The notes: generated from the sequence alone by a model not told the origin. A stretch of 64,000 nucleotides of DNA from Rubellimicrobium aerolatum (GCF_017872975.1 NZ_JAGGJP010000001.1:412346-476345); one strand, 5' to 3'. Positions 16,868-27,283 are shown, counted from the stretch's first letter. Numbers and translations: made by a program.

Positions 16868-17409
16868 GACGCCATGCACTCCCGCAGCTTGAGAAGCCCG
16901 CGCCGCAGCCAGGTCCGCACCGTGTTCAGCGGCACCCCATAGCGCCGCGACAGGTCGGCATAGGCCTCGCCGCCCAGGTAGGCCCGGCGGATCGCGTCCG
17001 CGCGGTCGGGCGGCAGCGTCCCCAGGCAGGCCCCGATTCGTCCCCGCTCGGCGGCGGCCAGCATCGCCTCCTCGGGGTTGGGCGCCCCGTCCGCCACCTC
17101 CGCCGCCTCGTGGATGGGGGCGGCCCGGCTCGCCCGCCGGGCGCGCAGCCGGTCGATGGCGTGGTTGCGCGCCACCGTGATGAGCCAGGTCATCGGACTC
17201 AGCCCGTTCACCCGATAGCGGTCGGCGTTCCGCCACAGCTTCACGTAGATCTCCTGGAGCGCGTCCTCGGCCTCGGACCGATCGTTCAACACACGCAGCG
17301 CCACGCCGAACAGTTTCGCCGACGTGGCGTCATAAAGCGCCGACAGCGCCCGCCGGTCGCCCAGCGCCATGCGCGCGATCATGTCCTCGATGTCCGTCAG
17401 CCGCGTCAT
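16864..17409 (-). CDS. ECF-family RNA polymerase sigma factor
   Basis: 181 residues with the two ECF domains. Sigma region 2 includes [20 protein letters not shown] and [18 protein letters not shown], then [20 protein letters not shown]. Region 4 is [48 protein letters not shown]. It resembles the SigK/RskA-coupled group. The cognate anti-sigma gene overlaps its stop. Such pairs usually autoregulate, and the promoter should lie in 17410-17555, but no clear consensus was identified. The pair is inserted between the J-domain gene and cobS. Confidence 0.9.
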   Translation of the reverse strand: MTRLTDIEDMIARMALGDRRALSALYDATSAKLFGVALRVLNDRSEAEDALQEIYVKLWRNADRYRVNGLSPMTWLITVARNHAIDRLRARRASRAAPIHEAAEVADGAPNPEEAMLAAAERGRIGACLGTLPPDRADAIRRAYLGGEAYADLSRRYGVPLNTVRTWLRRGLLKLRECMAS

Positions 17410-17555
17410 GCGTCCCCCCCGGCCGCCACAATGCCCGCTTCGGCGGATTTGGCAACGCCCCGGCGGCCCCCTTGCGGCGGGAAGGGATCGGAATAAGAAA
17501 GCCAGTGCCCGCGAGGGCCAGACCAGGCCCGGCGGACGACCGAGGAGACAGCCGC

Positions 17556-18530
17556 ATGACCGACCCGACCGCCCGCCCCACCGAGGAGATCTCCGTCCGG
17601 GACGTCTTCGGCATCGACACCGACATGAAGGTGAGGGCCTTCGCCGACCGCGCCGACCGCGTGCCCGAGATCGACCCCACCTACAAGTTCGACCCCGACA
17701 CCACCCTCGCGATCCTCGCGGGCTTTGCCTACAACCGCCGGGTGATGATCCAGGGCTACCACGGCACCGGCAAGTCCACCCACATCGAGCAGGTGGCCGC
17801 CCATCTCAACTGGCCCACGGTGCGCGTGAACCTCGACAGCCACATCAGCCGGATCGACCTGATCGGCAAGGACGCGATCAAGCTGCGCGAGGGCGTCCAG
17901 GTGACCGAGTTCCAGGAGGGCATCCTCCCCTGGGCGCTCCGCAACCCCTGCGCCATCGTCTTCGACGAATACGACGCGGGCCGCCCCGACGTGATGTTCG
18001 TGATCCAGCGCGTGCTGGAGACGGACGGCAAGCTCACGCTCATGGACCAGAACGTCATCCTGACGCCGCATCCGTCCTTCCGCCTGTTCGCCACCGCGAA
18101 CACCGTGGGCCTGGGCGACACGACCGGCCTCTACCACGGCACGCAGCAGATCAACCAAGCGCAGATGGACCGCTGGTCCCTGGTGGCGACGCTCAACTAC
18201 CTCAGCCACGACGCCGAGGCCGCCATCGTGCTGGCCAAGAACCCGCACTACAACACCGACAAGGGCCGCAAGGTCATCAACCAGATGGTGACGGTGGCCG
18301 ACCTCACCCGCACCGCCTTCATGAACGGCGACCTGTCCACCGTCATGTCGCCCCGGACCGTCATCAACTGGGCCCAGAACGCCGAGATCTTCCGCAACGT
18401 CGGCTACGCCTTCCGCCTGTCCTTCCTGAACAAATGCGACGAGCTCGAGCGCCAGACCGTGGCCGAGTTCTACCAGCGCTGCTTCGCCGAGGAACTGCCC
18501 GAAAGCGCCGTCGCCATGGCGATGCGGTGA
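17556..18530 (+). CDS. cobS: Cobaltochelatase subunit CobS
   Basis: This 324-residue AAA+ ATPase subunit of the aerobic cobaltochelatase (CobN-CobS-CobT) drives cobalt insertion into hydrogenobyrinic acid a,c-diamide. Walker A is [10 protein letters not shown], Walker B is [11 protein letters not shown], and the sensor region includes [17 protein letters not shown] 17556 is chosen: AGGAG lies 8 nt upstream, and the longer frame adds an arginine-rich non-family leader. The stop overlaps a small secreted-protein gene as GTGA. CobT follows 2.1 kb later rather than directly. Confidence 0.95.
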   Translation: MTDPTARPTEEISVRDVFGIDTDMKVRAFADRADRVPEIDPTYKFDPDTTLAILAGFAYNRRVMIQGYHGTGKSTHIEQVAAHLNWPTVRVNLDSHISRIDLIGKDAIKLREGVQVTEFQEGILPWALRNPCAIVFDEYDAGRPDVMFVIQRVLETDGKLTLMDQNVILTPHPSFRLFATANTVGLGDTTGLYHGTQQINQAQMDRWSLVATLNYLSHDAEAAIVLAKNPHYNTDKGRKVINQMVTVADLTRTAFMNGDLSTVMSPRTVINWAQNAEIFRNVGYAFRLSFLNKCDELERQTVAEFYQRCFAEELPESAVAMAMR

Positions 18531-18904
18531 TCCGCCGGGCGCTCCTCCTCGGGGCGCCCCTCGCGGCGGCGGCCCTCGCGGCGGCGGCCCTCGCGGCCGC
18601 CCCCGTGCAGGCAGAGGATCGCGTCCTCGCCCAGAGTCCCGCCCGCTGCGCCGCCTTCTGGCAGGGCTACGCCGACGTGCTGGGCGACGAGGGCGAGCGG
18701 GCTCTGGCCGACCGCTTCCGCGCCGCCTCCATCCGCCTGATCGGCGAGGCCGCGACCGACGCCACCATCGCCGAGCGCCGCCCCTGGATGCGCGACCTGC
18801 TCGACGCCTACATCCACGCCGGCGACGACCAGAGCCGCGACCTCTTCCGCCGCCTCGTCGCCGACTGCGGGAGGCTCGAGGCCGACCTGCCCTATCTCCG
18901 CTGA
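18527..18904 (+). CDS. Small secreted protein overlapping cobS
   Basis: 125 residues starting at GTG 18527, which overlaps the cobS stop as GTGA. The N-terminus is a signal peptide with an alanine-rich repeated core ([19 protein letters not shown], cleavage likely after AQA or nearby). The mature part has two cysteines (RCAAFW and DCGRLE) and is mostly helical. No family is recognised. Coupled translation with cobS suggests co-expression, not necessarily shared function. Its end overlaps the convergent VPLPA gene by 13 bp. Confidence 0.65.
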   Translation: MIRRALLLGAPLAAAALAAAALAAAPVQAEDRVLAQSPARCAAFWQGYADVLGDEGERALADRFRAASIRLIGEAATDATIAERRPWMRDLLDAYIHAGDDQSRDLFRRLVADCGRLEADLPYLR

Positions 18905-19629
18905 CGCCGCAGCGCCAAGGCCCCGGCGCCCAGCGCCGCCGCATAGAGCGGCAACCCCCCGGGCAGCGGCACCGGCGCGGGCGCCACGTCCGTCACCACC
19001 GTGAAGTCGTCCACGCGCCCACCTATGCAGCCAATGAAGAAGTATTCCCCGCACTGGTAGGCGTAGCCGTCCGCTGGCAGGCCACCCACCGGCTGCAGGA
19101 GGAGCCGCACCCGCAGGGCGGAGAGCTGCGTGAACTCGTCCCCGAAGACATAGGTGTCGTCGTATTCGGCCAGCCCCGCCCCCAGCTCCGCCACCGCGAC
19201 CGCAACCCCGTCGCGATAGCCGGTGAGCAGCAGGTAGCCGAAGTCATAGGGCTCGCCGCCCGGGCAGGTCTCGGCGCGGACGCACAGGTCCGCGAGCTGC
19301 TCCCGCTCCTTCTCATCGCATCCTGGGCAGGGGGCGCGGATCGTGTTGTTGTAGCCCCGCAGGTCGATGGAGACCGGCGTGAAGGCCGTGCCCGGATCGG
19401 CGACGAACACCGTCCCCGCCGAGAACCCGTCGTCCCCCAGGACGAGGTAGGGCGCGATATGGTCGTAGCGGTAGCGGTTCTGGTCCTCGTAGCGGACGTT
19501 GCCCACCTTGCCGCCGGTGGGCTGGTAGTCGAAATCGCCCAGCTCGTCGAAGGTGATCGTCACCGTCGCCGCCTGTCCCACGGCGGGCGCCACCAGCAGC
19601 GCGGCGAGGATGGGGCCGAGACGGGCCAT
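18892..19629 (-). CDS. VPLPA-CTERM-type exported protein
   Basis: 245 residues: signal peptide (ILAALLVAPAVGQA), a beta-rich extracellular domain (VTITFDELGDFDYQP, SIDLRGYNN), several cysteines (PCPGC, LCVRAETC), and a C-terminal sorting signal. The signal is a VPLPGG motif, a hydrophobic helix (LYAAALGAGALAL), then RRQRR. This three-part tail is typical of VPLPA-CTERM proteins of Rhodobacterales, thought to be handled by an exosortase-like enzyme. ATG 19629 is supported by AAGGAGAA upstream. No exosortase gene is in the window. Function is unknown, probably surface or matrix. Confidence 0.75.
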   Translation of the reverse strand: MARLGPILAALLVAPAVGQAATVTITFDELGDFDYQPTGGKVGNVRYEDQNRYRYDHIAPYLVLGDDGFSAGTVFVADPGTAFTPVSIDLRGYNNTIRAPCPGCDEKEREQLADLCVRAETCPGGEPYDFGYLLLTGYRDGVAVAVAELGAGLAEYDDTYVFGDEFTQLSALRVRLLLQPVGGLPADGYAYQCGEYFFIGCIGGRVDDFTVVTDVAPAPVPLPGGLPLYAAALGAGALALRRQRR

Positions 19630-19925
19630 GGCGTTCTCCTTTGCACGGAACTCCGCGCGGACTGTCGAATCACCCCATCCCGAAGTCAATCGTCGCCGGA
19701 TCGATCAATCGTTAACGAATCGTGCACGCAACGTTCGTAGCTGTCGGAGATCGTCAATCCTTTCGTGCGAATCTCCTCGCACGGGCGGCAACAGGGCCGT
19801 CGAGAAAACGAACAGGAGGACGGACCATGCAACGACCGAACGCCGCACGACCCGCCCCCCTGGGGCACTCGCTAAGAAACCTGCTGCGCCGGGCGCTGTC
19901 GCACCCGGCCGGGACCGCCTCGGCC

Positions 19926-20519
19926 TCAGGCCGCCGCGCGCGCCGCCTTCAGGACGGACGCATACCAGCTCACCTGGTCCATCATGTCCTTGAGCGAGCC
20001 GCCGATCACCCCGTCCAGCGCCTCCATGGGCTCGGGGTTCGGGTTGTAGGCGCTCACGCGGTAGAAGTCGGACCCGCCGATATGGACGCCCGCGCGCACC
20101 GGGACCATCTGCAGCTCCACGGCGATCAGCCGCAGGTGCTCGATGGCGCGCGCCGCGCCGACGCTGCCGTAGCCGACGACGCCCATCGGCTTGCGGCCCC
20201 AGTTCACGTAATCCTGGTCCAGCGCGTTCTTGAGCGCGCCGGTGATCGAGCGGTTGTATTCGGCGACGATGAACACGTAGCCGTCGAAGCCGGCGATGGT
20301 CTCCTGCCAGCGCACCGCGCGGGGGTCCTCGCTCGGCACGTAGGCGTTGGACGCGACCTCGTTGAAGAACGGCAGGTCGAAGTCCTTGAGGTCGACCAGC
20401 TCGACCTCGACGTCGCCGCGCGCCCGGATCTTCTCCAGCGCCCACTGCGCGGGCTTGTCGGCCCAGCGCGCGTCGCGGGTCGAACCGATGATGAGGGCGA
20501 TCTTGGGCTTGTCGGCCAT
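19926..20519 (-). CDS. NADPH-dependent FMN reductase family protein
   Basis: A 197-residue flavodoxin-like protein. [20 protein letters not shown] gives the FMN phosphate loop, [16 protein letters not shown] follows, and [20 protein letters not shown] is the second flavin-contact motif; [11 protein letters not shown] closes the fold. Family members reduce quinones, azo dyes or chromate using NAD(P)H. ATG 20519 has GGAG about 10 nt upstream. It lies antisense-flanked between cobS and cobT and is divergent from cobT. Confidence 0.9.
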   Translation of the reverse strand: MADKPKIALIIGSTRDARWADKPAQWALEKIRARGDVEVELVDLKDFDLPFFNEVASNAYVPSEDPRAVRWQETIAGFDGYVFIVAEYNRSITGALKNALDQDYVNWGRKPMGVVGYGSVGAARAIEHLRLIAVELQMVPVRAGVHIGGSDFYRVSAYNPNPEPMEALDGVIGGSLKDMMDQVSWYASVLKAARAAA

Positions 20520-20669
20520 GGGGGTCACTCCGGGAAAGACGTTGCCGCCCTGACTTGCGGCGGCGACGGCCGGACCGCAAGCGCCGCGCCCGCGCGCCGC
20601 CGCACAGCGCCTGCGCGGAACGCGCCTCCCGCCCTTGCCGGGGCGGGGTGCGGGTGCTTTATCTCCCCC

Positions 20670-22535
20670 ATGTCCAAGCCCAGCGACAATCCCGCCGATC
20701 CCTTCAAGAAGGCCCTGGCCGAGGCCGCCAAGGTCATGGCCGACGACCCCGAGCTGACGGTCAGCTATTCCGTGGACCCGCCGGGCCTCACGTCCGACAC
20801 GATGCGCCTGCCGCAGGTCTCGCGCCGCCTCACGAAGGACGAGGTGCTGCTCGCTCGCGGCACCGCCGACGGCCTCGCCCTGCGCCGCCGCCTGCACGAC
20901 CCGGCCCTGGCCGACCGCTACCGGCCCCAGGGCCAGATGGCGCGCGACCTCATGGACGCCATGGAGACCGCCCGCGTCGAGGCGCTGGGGGCCGAGCACA
21001 TGCCCGGCACCGCCGGCAACATCGACGCCCGCATCGCCTCGGACGCCAAGCGCAAGGGCTACGACCAGATCCGCGCCTCGCAGGACGCCCCCCTCGCCAT
21101 CGCGGCGGGCTACCTCATCCGCCACCTCGCGACCGGCCGTCCCCTGCCGCCCGGAGCCTCCAACGTCATGGAGCTGTGGCGCGGCTTCATCGAGGACATG
21201 GCCGGCGACCGCCTGTCCGACATCCCCGACCTGCTGTCCGACCAGCGCGCCTTCGCCCGCTTCTCGCGCGACGTGATCCGCGACCTGGGCTACGGCGACC
21301 AGCTCGGCGACGACCCCGACGACCAGCAGGACGAGGCGCAGGACGAGGCCGAGCCCGAGGACGACGACACCGACGACGCCGGGAGCGAGCAGGAGAGCGA
21401 ATCCGAGGAGCCCGAGGCCTCCCCCGAGCGCGCGCAGGACGAGGAGCAGGACGCCTCCCAGGCCCAGGTCTCCATGGAGGCCGACTCCGACGCCGAGGAG
21501 ATGGACGCCGAGGAGCTCCCCGAGGGCGAGGCCCCGCACGAGCCGCCGCCGCCCGCGCCCGTCTCGGACGCCGACCCCACCTACAAGGTCTTCACCACCC
21601 GCTTCGACGAGATCATCGGCGCCGAGGAGCTGGCCGAGCCCGCCGAGCTCGAACGCCTGCGCGCCTATCTCGACCAGCAGCTCGACCCGCTGAAGGGCGC
21701 GGTCAGCCGCCTGGCGAACAAGCTGCAACGCCGCCTTCAGGCCCAGCAGAACCGCTCGTGGGAGTTCGACCGGGAGGAGGGCATCCTCGACGCCGGCCGC
21801 CTCGCGCGCGTCGTCGCCAGCCCGACGACGCCGCTCAGCTTCAAGGTCGAGAAGGACACCGAGTTCCGCGATACCGTCGTGACGCTCCTCCTCGACAACT
21901 CCGGCTCCATGCGCGGCCGCCCCATCTCCATCGCCGCGATCTGCGCCGACGTGCTGGCGCGGACGCTCGAACGCTGCCAGGTCAAGGTGGAGATCCTGGG
22001 CTTCACCACCCGCGCCTGGAAGGGCGGCCAGAGCCGCGAAAGCTGGCTCGGCGAAGGCCGCCCCGCCCTGCCCGGCCGCCTCAACGACCTGCGCCACATC
22101 GTCTACAAGGCCGCCGACGCCCCCTGGCGGCGGGTCCGCAACAACCTCGGCCTGATGATGAAGGAAGGCCTCCTGAAGGAGAACATCGACGGCGAGGCCC
22201 TCGAATGGGCGCACCGCCGCATGGTCGCCCGCCCCGAGGCCCGCAAGGTCCTCATGGTCATCTCCGACGGCGCGCCTGTGGACGACTCCACGCTCTCCGT
22301 GAACCCCGCGAACACGCTGGAGAAGCACCTTCGCGACGTGATCGCCATGGTGGAGCGCCGCAAGGCGGTCGAACTCATCGCCATCGGCATCGGCCACGAC
22401 GTGACGCGCTACTACCAGCGCGCCGTGACTATCACCGACGTGGAGCAGCTCGCCGGCGCGATGACCGAACAGCTCGCGAGCCTCTTCGAGTCCGACCCGC
22501 GCAAGCGGGCCAAGGCCGAGCGGAGGCGCGCGTGA
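20670..22535 (+). CDS. cobT: Cobaltochelatase subunit CobT
   Basis: The 621-residue partner of CobS. The N-terminal domain ([21 protein letters not shown]) is followed by a strongly acidic Asp/Glu linker coded by about 21300-21570, then a C-terminal von Willebrand A domain whose MIDAS motif is LLLDNSGSM, with [23 protein letters not shown]. The frame is open to 19722, but the upstream part is antisense to the FMN reductase; ATG 20670 gives the family length. The stop TGA overlaps the next gene's ATG (TGATG). Confidence 0.95.
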   Translation: MSKPSDNPADPFKKALAEAAKVMADDPELTVSYSVDPPGLTSDTMRLPQVSRRLTKDEVLLARGTADGLALRRRLHDPALADRYRPQGQMARDLMDAMETARVEALGAEHMPGTAGNIDARIASDAKRKGYDQIRASQDAPLAIAAGYLIRHLATGRPLPPGASNVMELWRGFIEDMAGDRLSDIPDLLSDQRAFARFSRDVIRDLGYGDQLGDDPDDQQDEAQDEAEPEDDDTDDAGSEQESESEEPEASPERAQDEEQDASQAQVSMEADSDAEEMDAEELPEGEAPHEPPPPAPVSDADPTYKVFTTRFDEIIGAEELAEPAELERLRAYLDQQLDPLKGAVSRLANKLQRRLQAQQNRSWEFDREEGILDAGRLARVVASPTTPLSFKVEKDTEFRDTVVTLLLDNSGSMRGRPISIAAICADVLARTLERCQVKVEILGFTTRAWKGGQSRESWLGEGRPALPGRLNDLRHIVYKAADAPWRRVRNNLGLMMKEGLLKENIDGEALEWAHRRMVARPEARKVLMVISDGAPVDDSTLSVNPANTLEKHLRDVIAMVERRKAVELIAIGIGHDVTRYYQRAVTITDVEQLAGAMTEQLASLFESDPRKRAKAERRRA

Positions 22536-24334
22536 TGTTCCAGACCTTCACCGTCACGGCCGACCCGTCCCACGGCCCCGCCCGCCTCGCCGCCCTGCGC
22601 GTCCTCATGGCCGAGCAGGGCCTCGACGCCGTGCTGGTGCCCCGGTCGGACAGGCATCAGGGTGAATACGTCGCCCCCGGCGACGAGCGCCTCGCCTGGC
22701 TGACTGGCTTCACCGGCTCGGCCGGCTTCTGCGCCGTCACGGCCCAAGAGGCCGGCGTCTTCATCGACGGCCGCTACCGCGTGCAGGTCCGCTCCCAGGT
22801 CGCCCCCGACTTCACGCCCGTGAACTGGCCGGAGACCAAGCTCTCCGACTGGCTCCTCGAACGCCTTGCCTCCGGCCACCGGATCGGCTTCGACCCGTGG
22901 CTGCACACGATGGACGAGATCGCGACCCTCCACGCGACGCTGGAGCCCAAGGGCCTCGGCCTTGTCCCCATCGAGAACCCCATCGACCGCCTCTGGACCG
23001 ACCGGCCCCCGCCGCCCGCCGCTCCCTTCACCGCCTACCCGGAGAACCTCGCGGGTGAGACCCACGCGAGCAAGCGCGCCCGCCTCGCCGCGCAACTGCG
23101 AGAGGCCGGCGAACGGGCCTGCGTCCTCACGCTCCCCGACTCCATCGCCTGGCTCCTCAACATCCGAGGGGCCGACGTCGCCTGCAATCCGGTCCCCCAC
23201 GCCTATGCCGTGCTGCACGAGGATGGCACCTGCGACCTCTACTGCCAGCCGGGCAAGGCCGACGCGATCCTCGGCCACCTGAGCGACGGCGTCCGCGTCC
23301 ACCCCGAAACCTCCTTCGTCCCCGGCCTCGACTTCCTCCCCTCGCCCACCCGGCTCGACCCCAAGTCCTGCCCCGAGGCGATCCATGCCTTCCTGACCAC
23401 GCGCGGCATCACCGTCGCGCGCGGGTCCGACCCCTGCCTCCTCCCCAAGGCGCGCAAGACCGCCCAGGAGATCGCCGCCACCACCGAGGCGCACCTCCGC
23501 GACGGCGCGGCCATGGCGAACTTCCTCGCTTGGCTCGACCGCGAGGCCCCGACGGGCAACCTCACCGAGATCGCCGTCGTCCAGGCCCTCGAAGGCTTCC
23601 GCCGCGCCACCAACGCGCTCCGCGACATCAGCTTCGACACGATCTGCGGCGCGGGCGCGCACGGGGCCATCGTCCATTATCGCGTCACGGAGGCCACGAA
23701 CGCCCCGGTAACGCTGGGCAACCTCCTCCTCGTCGACTCAGGCGGCCAATACCTCGACGGCACCACCGACATCACCCGCACCGTCACCGTGGGCGATCCG
23801 CCCGAGGGCGCGGCCCAAGCCTACACCCGCGTCCTGCAAGGCATGATCGCCATCAGCCGCGCCCGCTTCCCCAAGGGCGTCGCCGGCCAGCACCTCGACG
23901 CGCTCGCCCGCTACCCGCTCTGGCTCGCCGGGCAGGACTACGACCACGGCACCGGCCACGGCGTCGGCGTGTTCCTGTCCGTCCACGAAGGCCCGCAGCG
24001 CCTGTCCCGCCTCTCCGACGTGCCGCTCGAGCCCGGCATGATCCTGTCCAACGAACCCGGCTACTACCGCGAGGGCGCCTGGGGCATCCGCATCGAGAAC
24101 CTGATCCTCGTGGAGGAGGCCCCGCCCCTCCCCGGCGGCGACGACCGCGCCATGCTCGCCTTCCACACGCTCACCTGGGTCCCGCTCGACCGTCGCCTGA
24201 TCCAAACGGACCTCCTCTCGCGCGATGAACGCGCCTGGATCGACGCCTACCATTCAGGCGTTCTCGACCGGATCGGCCCACGGGTGGAGGGCGAGACGCT
24301 CGCTTGGCTCCAGGCCGCCTGCACGCCGCTCTGA
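22535..24334 (+). CDS. Xaa-Pro aminopeptidase (M24B, long form)
   Basis: A 599-residue three-domain aminopeptidase P. Two creatinase-like N-terminal domains are followed by a pita-bread catalytic domain. Metal ligands are visible in LLLVDSGGQYLDGTTDITRT (two Asp), YDHGTGHGVG (His), ILSNEPGYY (Glu) and WGIRIENLILV (Glu). It removes N-terminal residues before proline. ATG 22535 overlaps the cobT stop, so translation is probably coupled. Confidence 0.94.
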   Translation: MFQTFTVTADPSHGPARLAALRVLMAEQGLDAVLVPRSDRHQGEYVAPGDERLAWLTGFTGSAGFCAVTAQEAGVFIDGRYRVQVRSQVAPDFTPVNWPETKLSDWLLERLASGHRIGFDPWLHTMDEIATLHATLEPKGLGLVPIENPIDRLWTDRPPPPAAPFTAYPENLAGETHASKRARLAAQLREAGERACVLTLPDSIAWLLNIRGADVACNPVPHAYAVLHEDGTCDLYCQPGKADAILGHLSDGVRVHPETSFVPGLDFLPSPTRLDPKSCPEAIHAFLTTRGITVARGSDPCLLPKARKTAQEIAATTEAHLRDGAAMANFLAWLDREAPTGNLTEIAVVQALEGFRRATNALRDISFDTICGAGAHGAIVHYRVTEATNAPVTLGNLLLVDSGGQYLDGTTDITRTVTVGDPPEGAAQAYTRVLQGMIAISRARFPKGVAGQHLDALARYPLWLAGQDYDHGTGHGVGVFLSVHEGPQRLSRLSDVPLEPGMILSNEPGYYREGAWGIRIENLILVEEAPPLPGGDDRAMLAFHTLTWVPLDRRLIQTDLLSRDERAWIDAYHSGVLDRIGPRVEGETLAWLQAACTPL

Positions 24335-24396
24335 AACCGCTTGCCCCTGCGTCCTTCGCGCGCCCATGATCTTGTCGGGGAACGCAGGGGACCAGC

Positions 24397-24738
24397 ATGA
24401 CCGACCATATCACCATCCGCCTATCGGACGGCACCTGGACCGTCCGTGCCGGCGGCGCGATACTCGCCGAGACGACGCGCGGCCTGGAACTCCGCGAAGG
24501 CTCCTATCCTCCGGTCGTCTACATCCCGCGCGAGGATGTCGCGATGGCCCTCTTCGAGCGGTCGCCCACCCGGACCACCTGTCCCCACAAGGGCGAGGCC
24601 AGCTACTACTCCTTCGTCGGCAAGAGCGCGCGGATCGCAGACGCCGCCTGGAGCTACGAGACGCCCAAGGACGGCGTGGCCCCCATCGCCGGACACCTCG
24701 CCTTCTATTCGAACAGGGTGACGCTGGAACGGGCCTGA
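24397..24738 (+). CDS. DUF427-domain protein
   Basis: A 113-residue protein of the DUF427 family: TWTVRAGGAILAET, PPVVYIPREDVAMALFERS, TTCPHKGEASYYSF and PIAGHLAFY are the family signature. Members are small beta-barrel proteins without an assigned reaction. It starts 62 bp after the aminopeptidase P gene with a GGGGA-type Shine-Dalgarno, so it may be in the same transcript. The gene is convergent with recN. Confidence 0.88.
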   Translation: MTDHITIRLSDGTWTVRAGGAILAETTRGLELREGSYPPVVYIPREDVAMALFERSPTRTTCPHKGEASYYSFVGKSARIADAAWSYETPKDGVAPIAGHLAFYSNRVTLERA

Positions 24739-24787
24739 CCTCGACCGCAGCGCGGCAGCCTGAAGACGGCCCAACCGTCGCACGGCC

Positions 24788-26461
24788 TCACGCCGCGTCG
24801 GCCGCGCCCAGCAACTCCCGCGCCGCGCCGCGCGCCGCCTCGGTCACCGTCTCGCCGGCCAGCATCCGGGCGATCTCGTCCACCCGCGCCGGCGCGTCCA
24901 GCGGCACCACGCGCGAGGTCGTCATGCCGTCGCGCACGTTCTTCTCCACCCGCCAGTGGTGCGCCCCGAGCGCCGCCACCTGCGGCGAGTGCGTCACCAC
25001 CAGCACCTGACCCCCGTGGGCGAGGTCCGCGAGCCGCCGTCCCACCGCCGCCGCCGTGGCCCCGCCCACGCCGCGGTCGATCTCATCGAAGATCATCGTC
25101 TTGGCGTCCCCTTCGCGCACGAGGCAGACCTTGAGCGCCAGGAGGAACCGCGACAGCTCGCCCCCGGACGCGATCCGGTCCAGCGGCCCCGGCGGCGCGC
25201 CGGGGTTGGTCGCCGCCACGAACCGCACGTCGTCCTGCCCCTCCGGCCCCGGCTCGGCGGGCGTGACCTCCACGCTGAACACCGCCCGCTCCATCTTGAG
25301 GGGGGGCAGCTCCGCCGCCATCGCCGTCTCCAGCCGCCCCGCCGCAACCCGCCGATGCGCCGACAGCTCGTCCGCCGCCGCCTGCCACGCGGCGTCCGCC
25401 GCCTTCACCGCCGCGCGCAGCCGTCCCTCGTCCGCCTCGGACGCGTCCAGCGCCGCGAGCCGTCCGGCCATGTCCTCGGCGAGCGCCGCTAGATCGTCCG
25501 GCGCGACGTTGTGCTTGCGCGCCATCGCCCGGATCGCGAACAGCCGCTCCTCCGTCTCCTCCAGCGCGCGGGGATCGAAGCGCAGCACGTCCAGGAAATC
25601 GCGCACCCCCGCCTCGGCCTCGCCCAACGCCTCCTGCGCCCGCTCCAGCGCCGCCAGCGGCTCGTCGAGCCGTCCCTCGGCCTGATCCGAGGCCTGGTCG
25701 AGCCGTCGCATTGCCTCGGACACGAGCCCCTCGGCCCCCTGCGAGGAGATGGCGTTCAGCGCCTTGCCGATGCCCTCCCGGATCTTCTCCCCCGCCTGCA
25801 TCAGCCGGCGCTGCGCGTCGAGGCTCGCCTCCTCCCCCGGCTGCGGGTCGAGCTTGCCCAGTTCCTCCACCGCGTGCCGCAGGAAGTCCTCCTCCTCCTT
25901 GAGCTTGGCCCGCGCCGCCTCGGTTGCGGCCAAGGCCCGCCGTGCGTCCCGCCGCGCCCCCCAGGCCGCGCGGACGCGCGCCAGCAACGCCTCGGCCCCG
26001 GCGAAGTCGTCCAGCAGCGCCCGGTGCACGCGCGGGTTCAGCAGGCCCTTGTCGTCCTGCTGCCCGTGCAGCTCGACCAGCGTCTCCGACAGCGCCCGCA
26101 GCGTCTCCCCGGAGGCGCGGCGGTCGTTGATCCAGGCCGTCTTGCGCCCATCCTGGTAGTTCACCCGCCGCAGGACCAGCGCGCCGGGATCGTCCTCGTC
26201 GGGCTCGATCCCCGCCTCGGCCAGCACGGCATGGGCGGGGTGCCCCGGCGGCAGATCGAAGACCGCCGTCACTTCCCCCCGCTCCGCGCCCTTGCGGACC
26301 AGCTCGGCCCGCCCGCGCCAGCCCAGCACGAATCCGAGCGAGTCGAGCAGGATCGACTTCCCCGCCCCCGTCTCCCCCGTCAGCACGTTGAGCCCGGACC
26401 GGAACGCGAGGTCGAGCCGCTCGATGATGAGCATATCCCGTATTTCGAGCCCGCGCAGCAT
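24788..26461 (-). CDS. recN: DNA repair protein RecN
   Basis: A 557-residue SMC-like ATPase for double-strand break repair. The N-terminus MLRGLEIRDMLIIERLDL leads to Walker A LTGETGAGKSILLDSLGFVL. A long helical coiled-coil region follows, interrupted near the middle. The C-terminal half has the ABC signature ASGGELSRFLLALK, Walker B TMIFDEIDRGVGG and the H-loop LVVTHSPQVA. RecN usually follows bamD in alphaproteobacteria; here a secreted-protein gene, a gntR-type gene and a UxaA-type gene lie between. Confidence 0.96.
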   Translation of the reverse strand: MLRGLEIRDMLIIERLDLAFRSGLNVLTGETGAGKSILLDSLGFVLGWRGRAELVRKGAERGEVTAVFDLPPGHPAHAVLAEAGIEPDEDDPGALVLRRVNYQDGRKTAWINDRRASGETLRALSETLVELHGQQDDKGLLNPRVHRALLDDFAGAEALLARVRAAWGARRDARRALAATEAARAKLKEEEDFLRHAVEELGKLDPQPGEEASLDAQRRLMQAGEKIREGIGKALNAISSQGAEGLVSEAMRRLDQASDQAEGRLDEPLAALERAQEALGEAEAGVRDFLDVLRFDPRALEETEERLFAIRAMARKHNVAPDDLAALAEDMAGRLAALDASEADEGRLRAAVKAADAAWQAAADELSAHRRVAAGRLETAMAAELPPLKMERAVFSVEVTPAEPGPEGQDDVRFVAATNPGAPPGPLDRIASGGELSRFLLALKVCLVREGDAKTMIFDEIDRGVGGATAAAVGRRLADLAHGGQVLVVTHSPQVAALGAHHWRVEKNVRDGMTTSRVVPLDAPARVDEIARMLAGETVTEAARGAARELLGAADAA

Positions 26462-26545
26462 CCTGGTTCCCCACCTGTTCCGCCCAGGATGTGGCTCGGG
26501 CCAAACGGGGGGTCAACCCCGCCCGTCGGGCTCCGGCATGCGGGC

Positions 26546-27283
26546 TCAGTCGCAGGCCATGTCGGCCATGGCCGGACAGGCGGCCAGAAGCGCGCCGATC
26601 GCCGCCGCCGACCCCCTCAGGCCGATGACGCGGGCACCAGGGATGCTGGCCGCCGCCGATCCGCTCGCGACGGCGTGGGCTCCCCCCGGCCCCTCGATGG
26701 TGAGCCGCGCGCCCGAGGCCTGACGGTCCGGCAGGCCGTCGACCGCGAAGATCCGGCTCGCGTCCCGGAAATGACCGATCTGGTGCCCGCAGGACGTGCG
26801 GTCCTCGGCGGCGACCCCGCCGTCGATGCGCCGGATGCTGGTTTCCGACCAGCCCTGGGCCAGGTCGAAGACGAAGGTCAGCCCGTCGGCCTCGAACATG
26901 TCGGCCGTCACGCGGAGCGACGCGGGCCGGGCCCGATCCGACCCGCACGCGAAGCCCATCGCACCCCATTCGGTCTGGACATGGGCCGAGAGGCCCAGGA
27001 TCGGATGCGGACCATAGGTCCAGGCGCCGGTGGATGCGCTGGCGGACGACGGCGCCGCGACGACGGACCCGCCTTGGTTCCTGACACCGTTCCCGGGCTC
27101 GCCGCTGCACTGCGCCTGCACGCAATCCCCGTACGCCGGATCGTCGGCCGGGCCGAAGTTCGCAAGGCAGGCCCAGACGCAGCGCTGCTCCTCCATCACC
27201 GCTTCGACCGCCGCCTCCTGCGCTCCCGCCGGCAGGCCGGTCGCCGCCAGAAGGACGATCCCGATCAGTCTCATCGCGCGCAT
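26546..27283 (-). CDS. Hypothetical secreted protein
   Basis: 245 residues: signal peptide (MRLIGIVLLAATGLPAGAQ), then a mature region with cysteine pairs near its start (RCVWACLANF, DCVQAQC) and more later (FACGS, TSCGHQIGHF, LAACP). About 200 residues carry no recognised domain. GTG/ATG choices exist; ATG 27283 is preferred because AAGGG lies a few nt upstream. It is preceded by the gntR-type gene on the same strand (54 bp gap) and followed by recN, so it may share their transcripts. Confidence 0.55.
   Translation of the reverse strand: MRAMRLIGIVLLAATGLPAGAQEAAVEAVMEEQRCVWACLANFGPADDPAYGDCVQAQCSGEPGNGVRNQGGSVVAAPSSASASTGAWTYGPHPILGLSAHVQTEWGAMGFACGSDRARPASLRVTADMFEADGLTFVFDLAQGWSETSIRRIDGGVAAEDRTSCGHQIGHFRDASRIFAVDGLPDRQASGARLTIEGPGGAHAVASGSAAASIPGARVIGLRGSAAAIGALLAACPAMADMACD

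Noticed and set aside
19722..20669. In-frame upstream extension of cobT
   Set aside because: The extra 316 codons are antisense to the FMN reductase and not cobT-like; the family start is at 20670.
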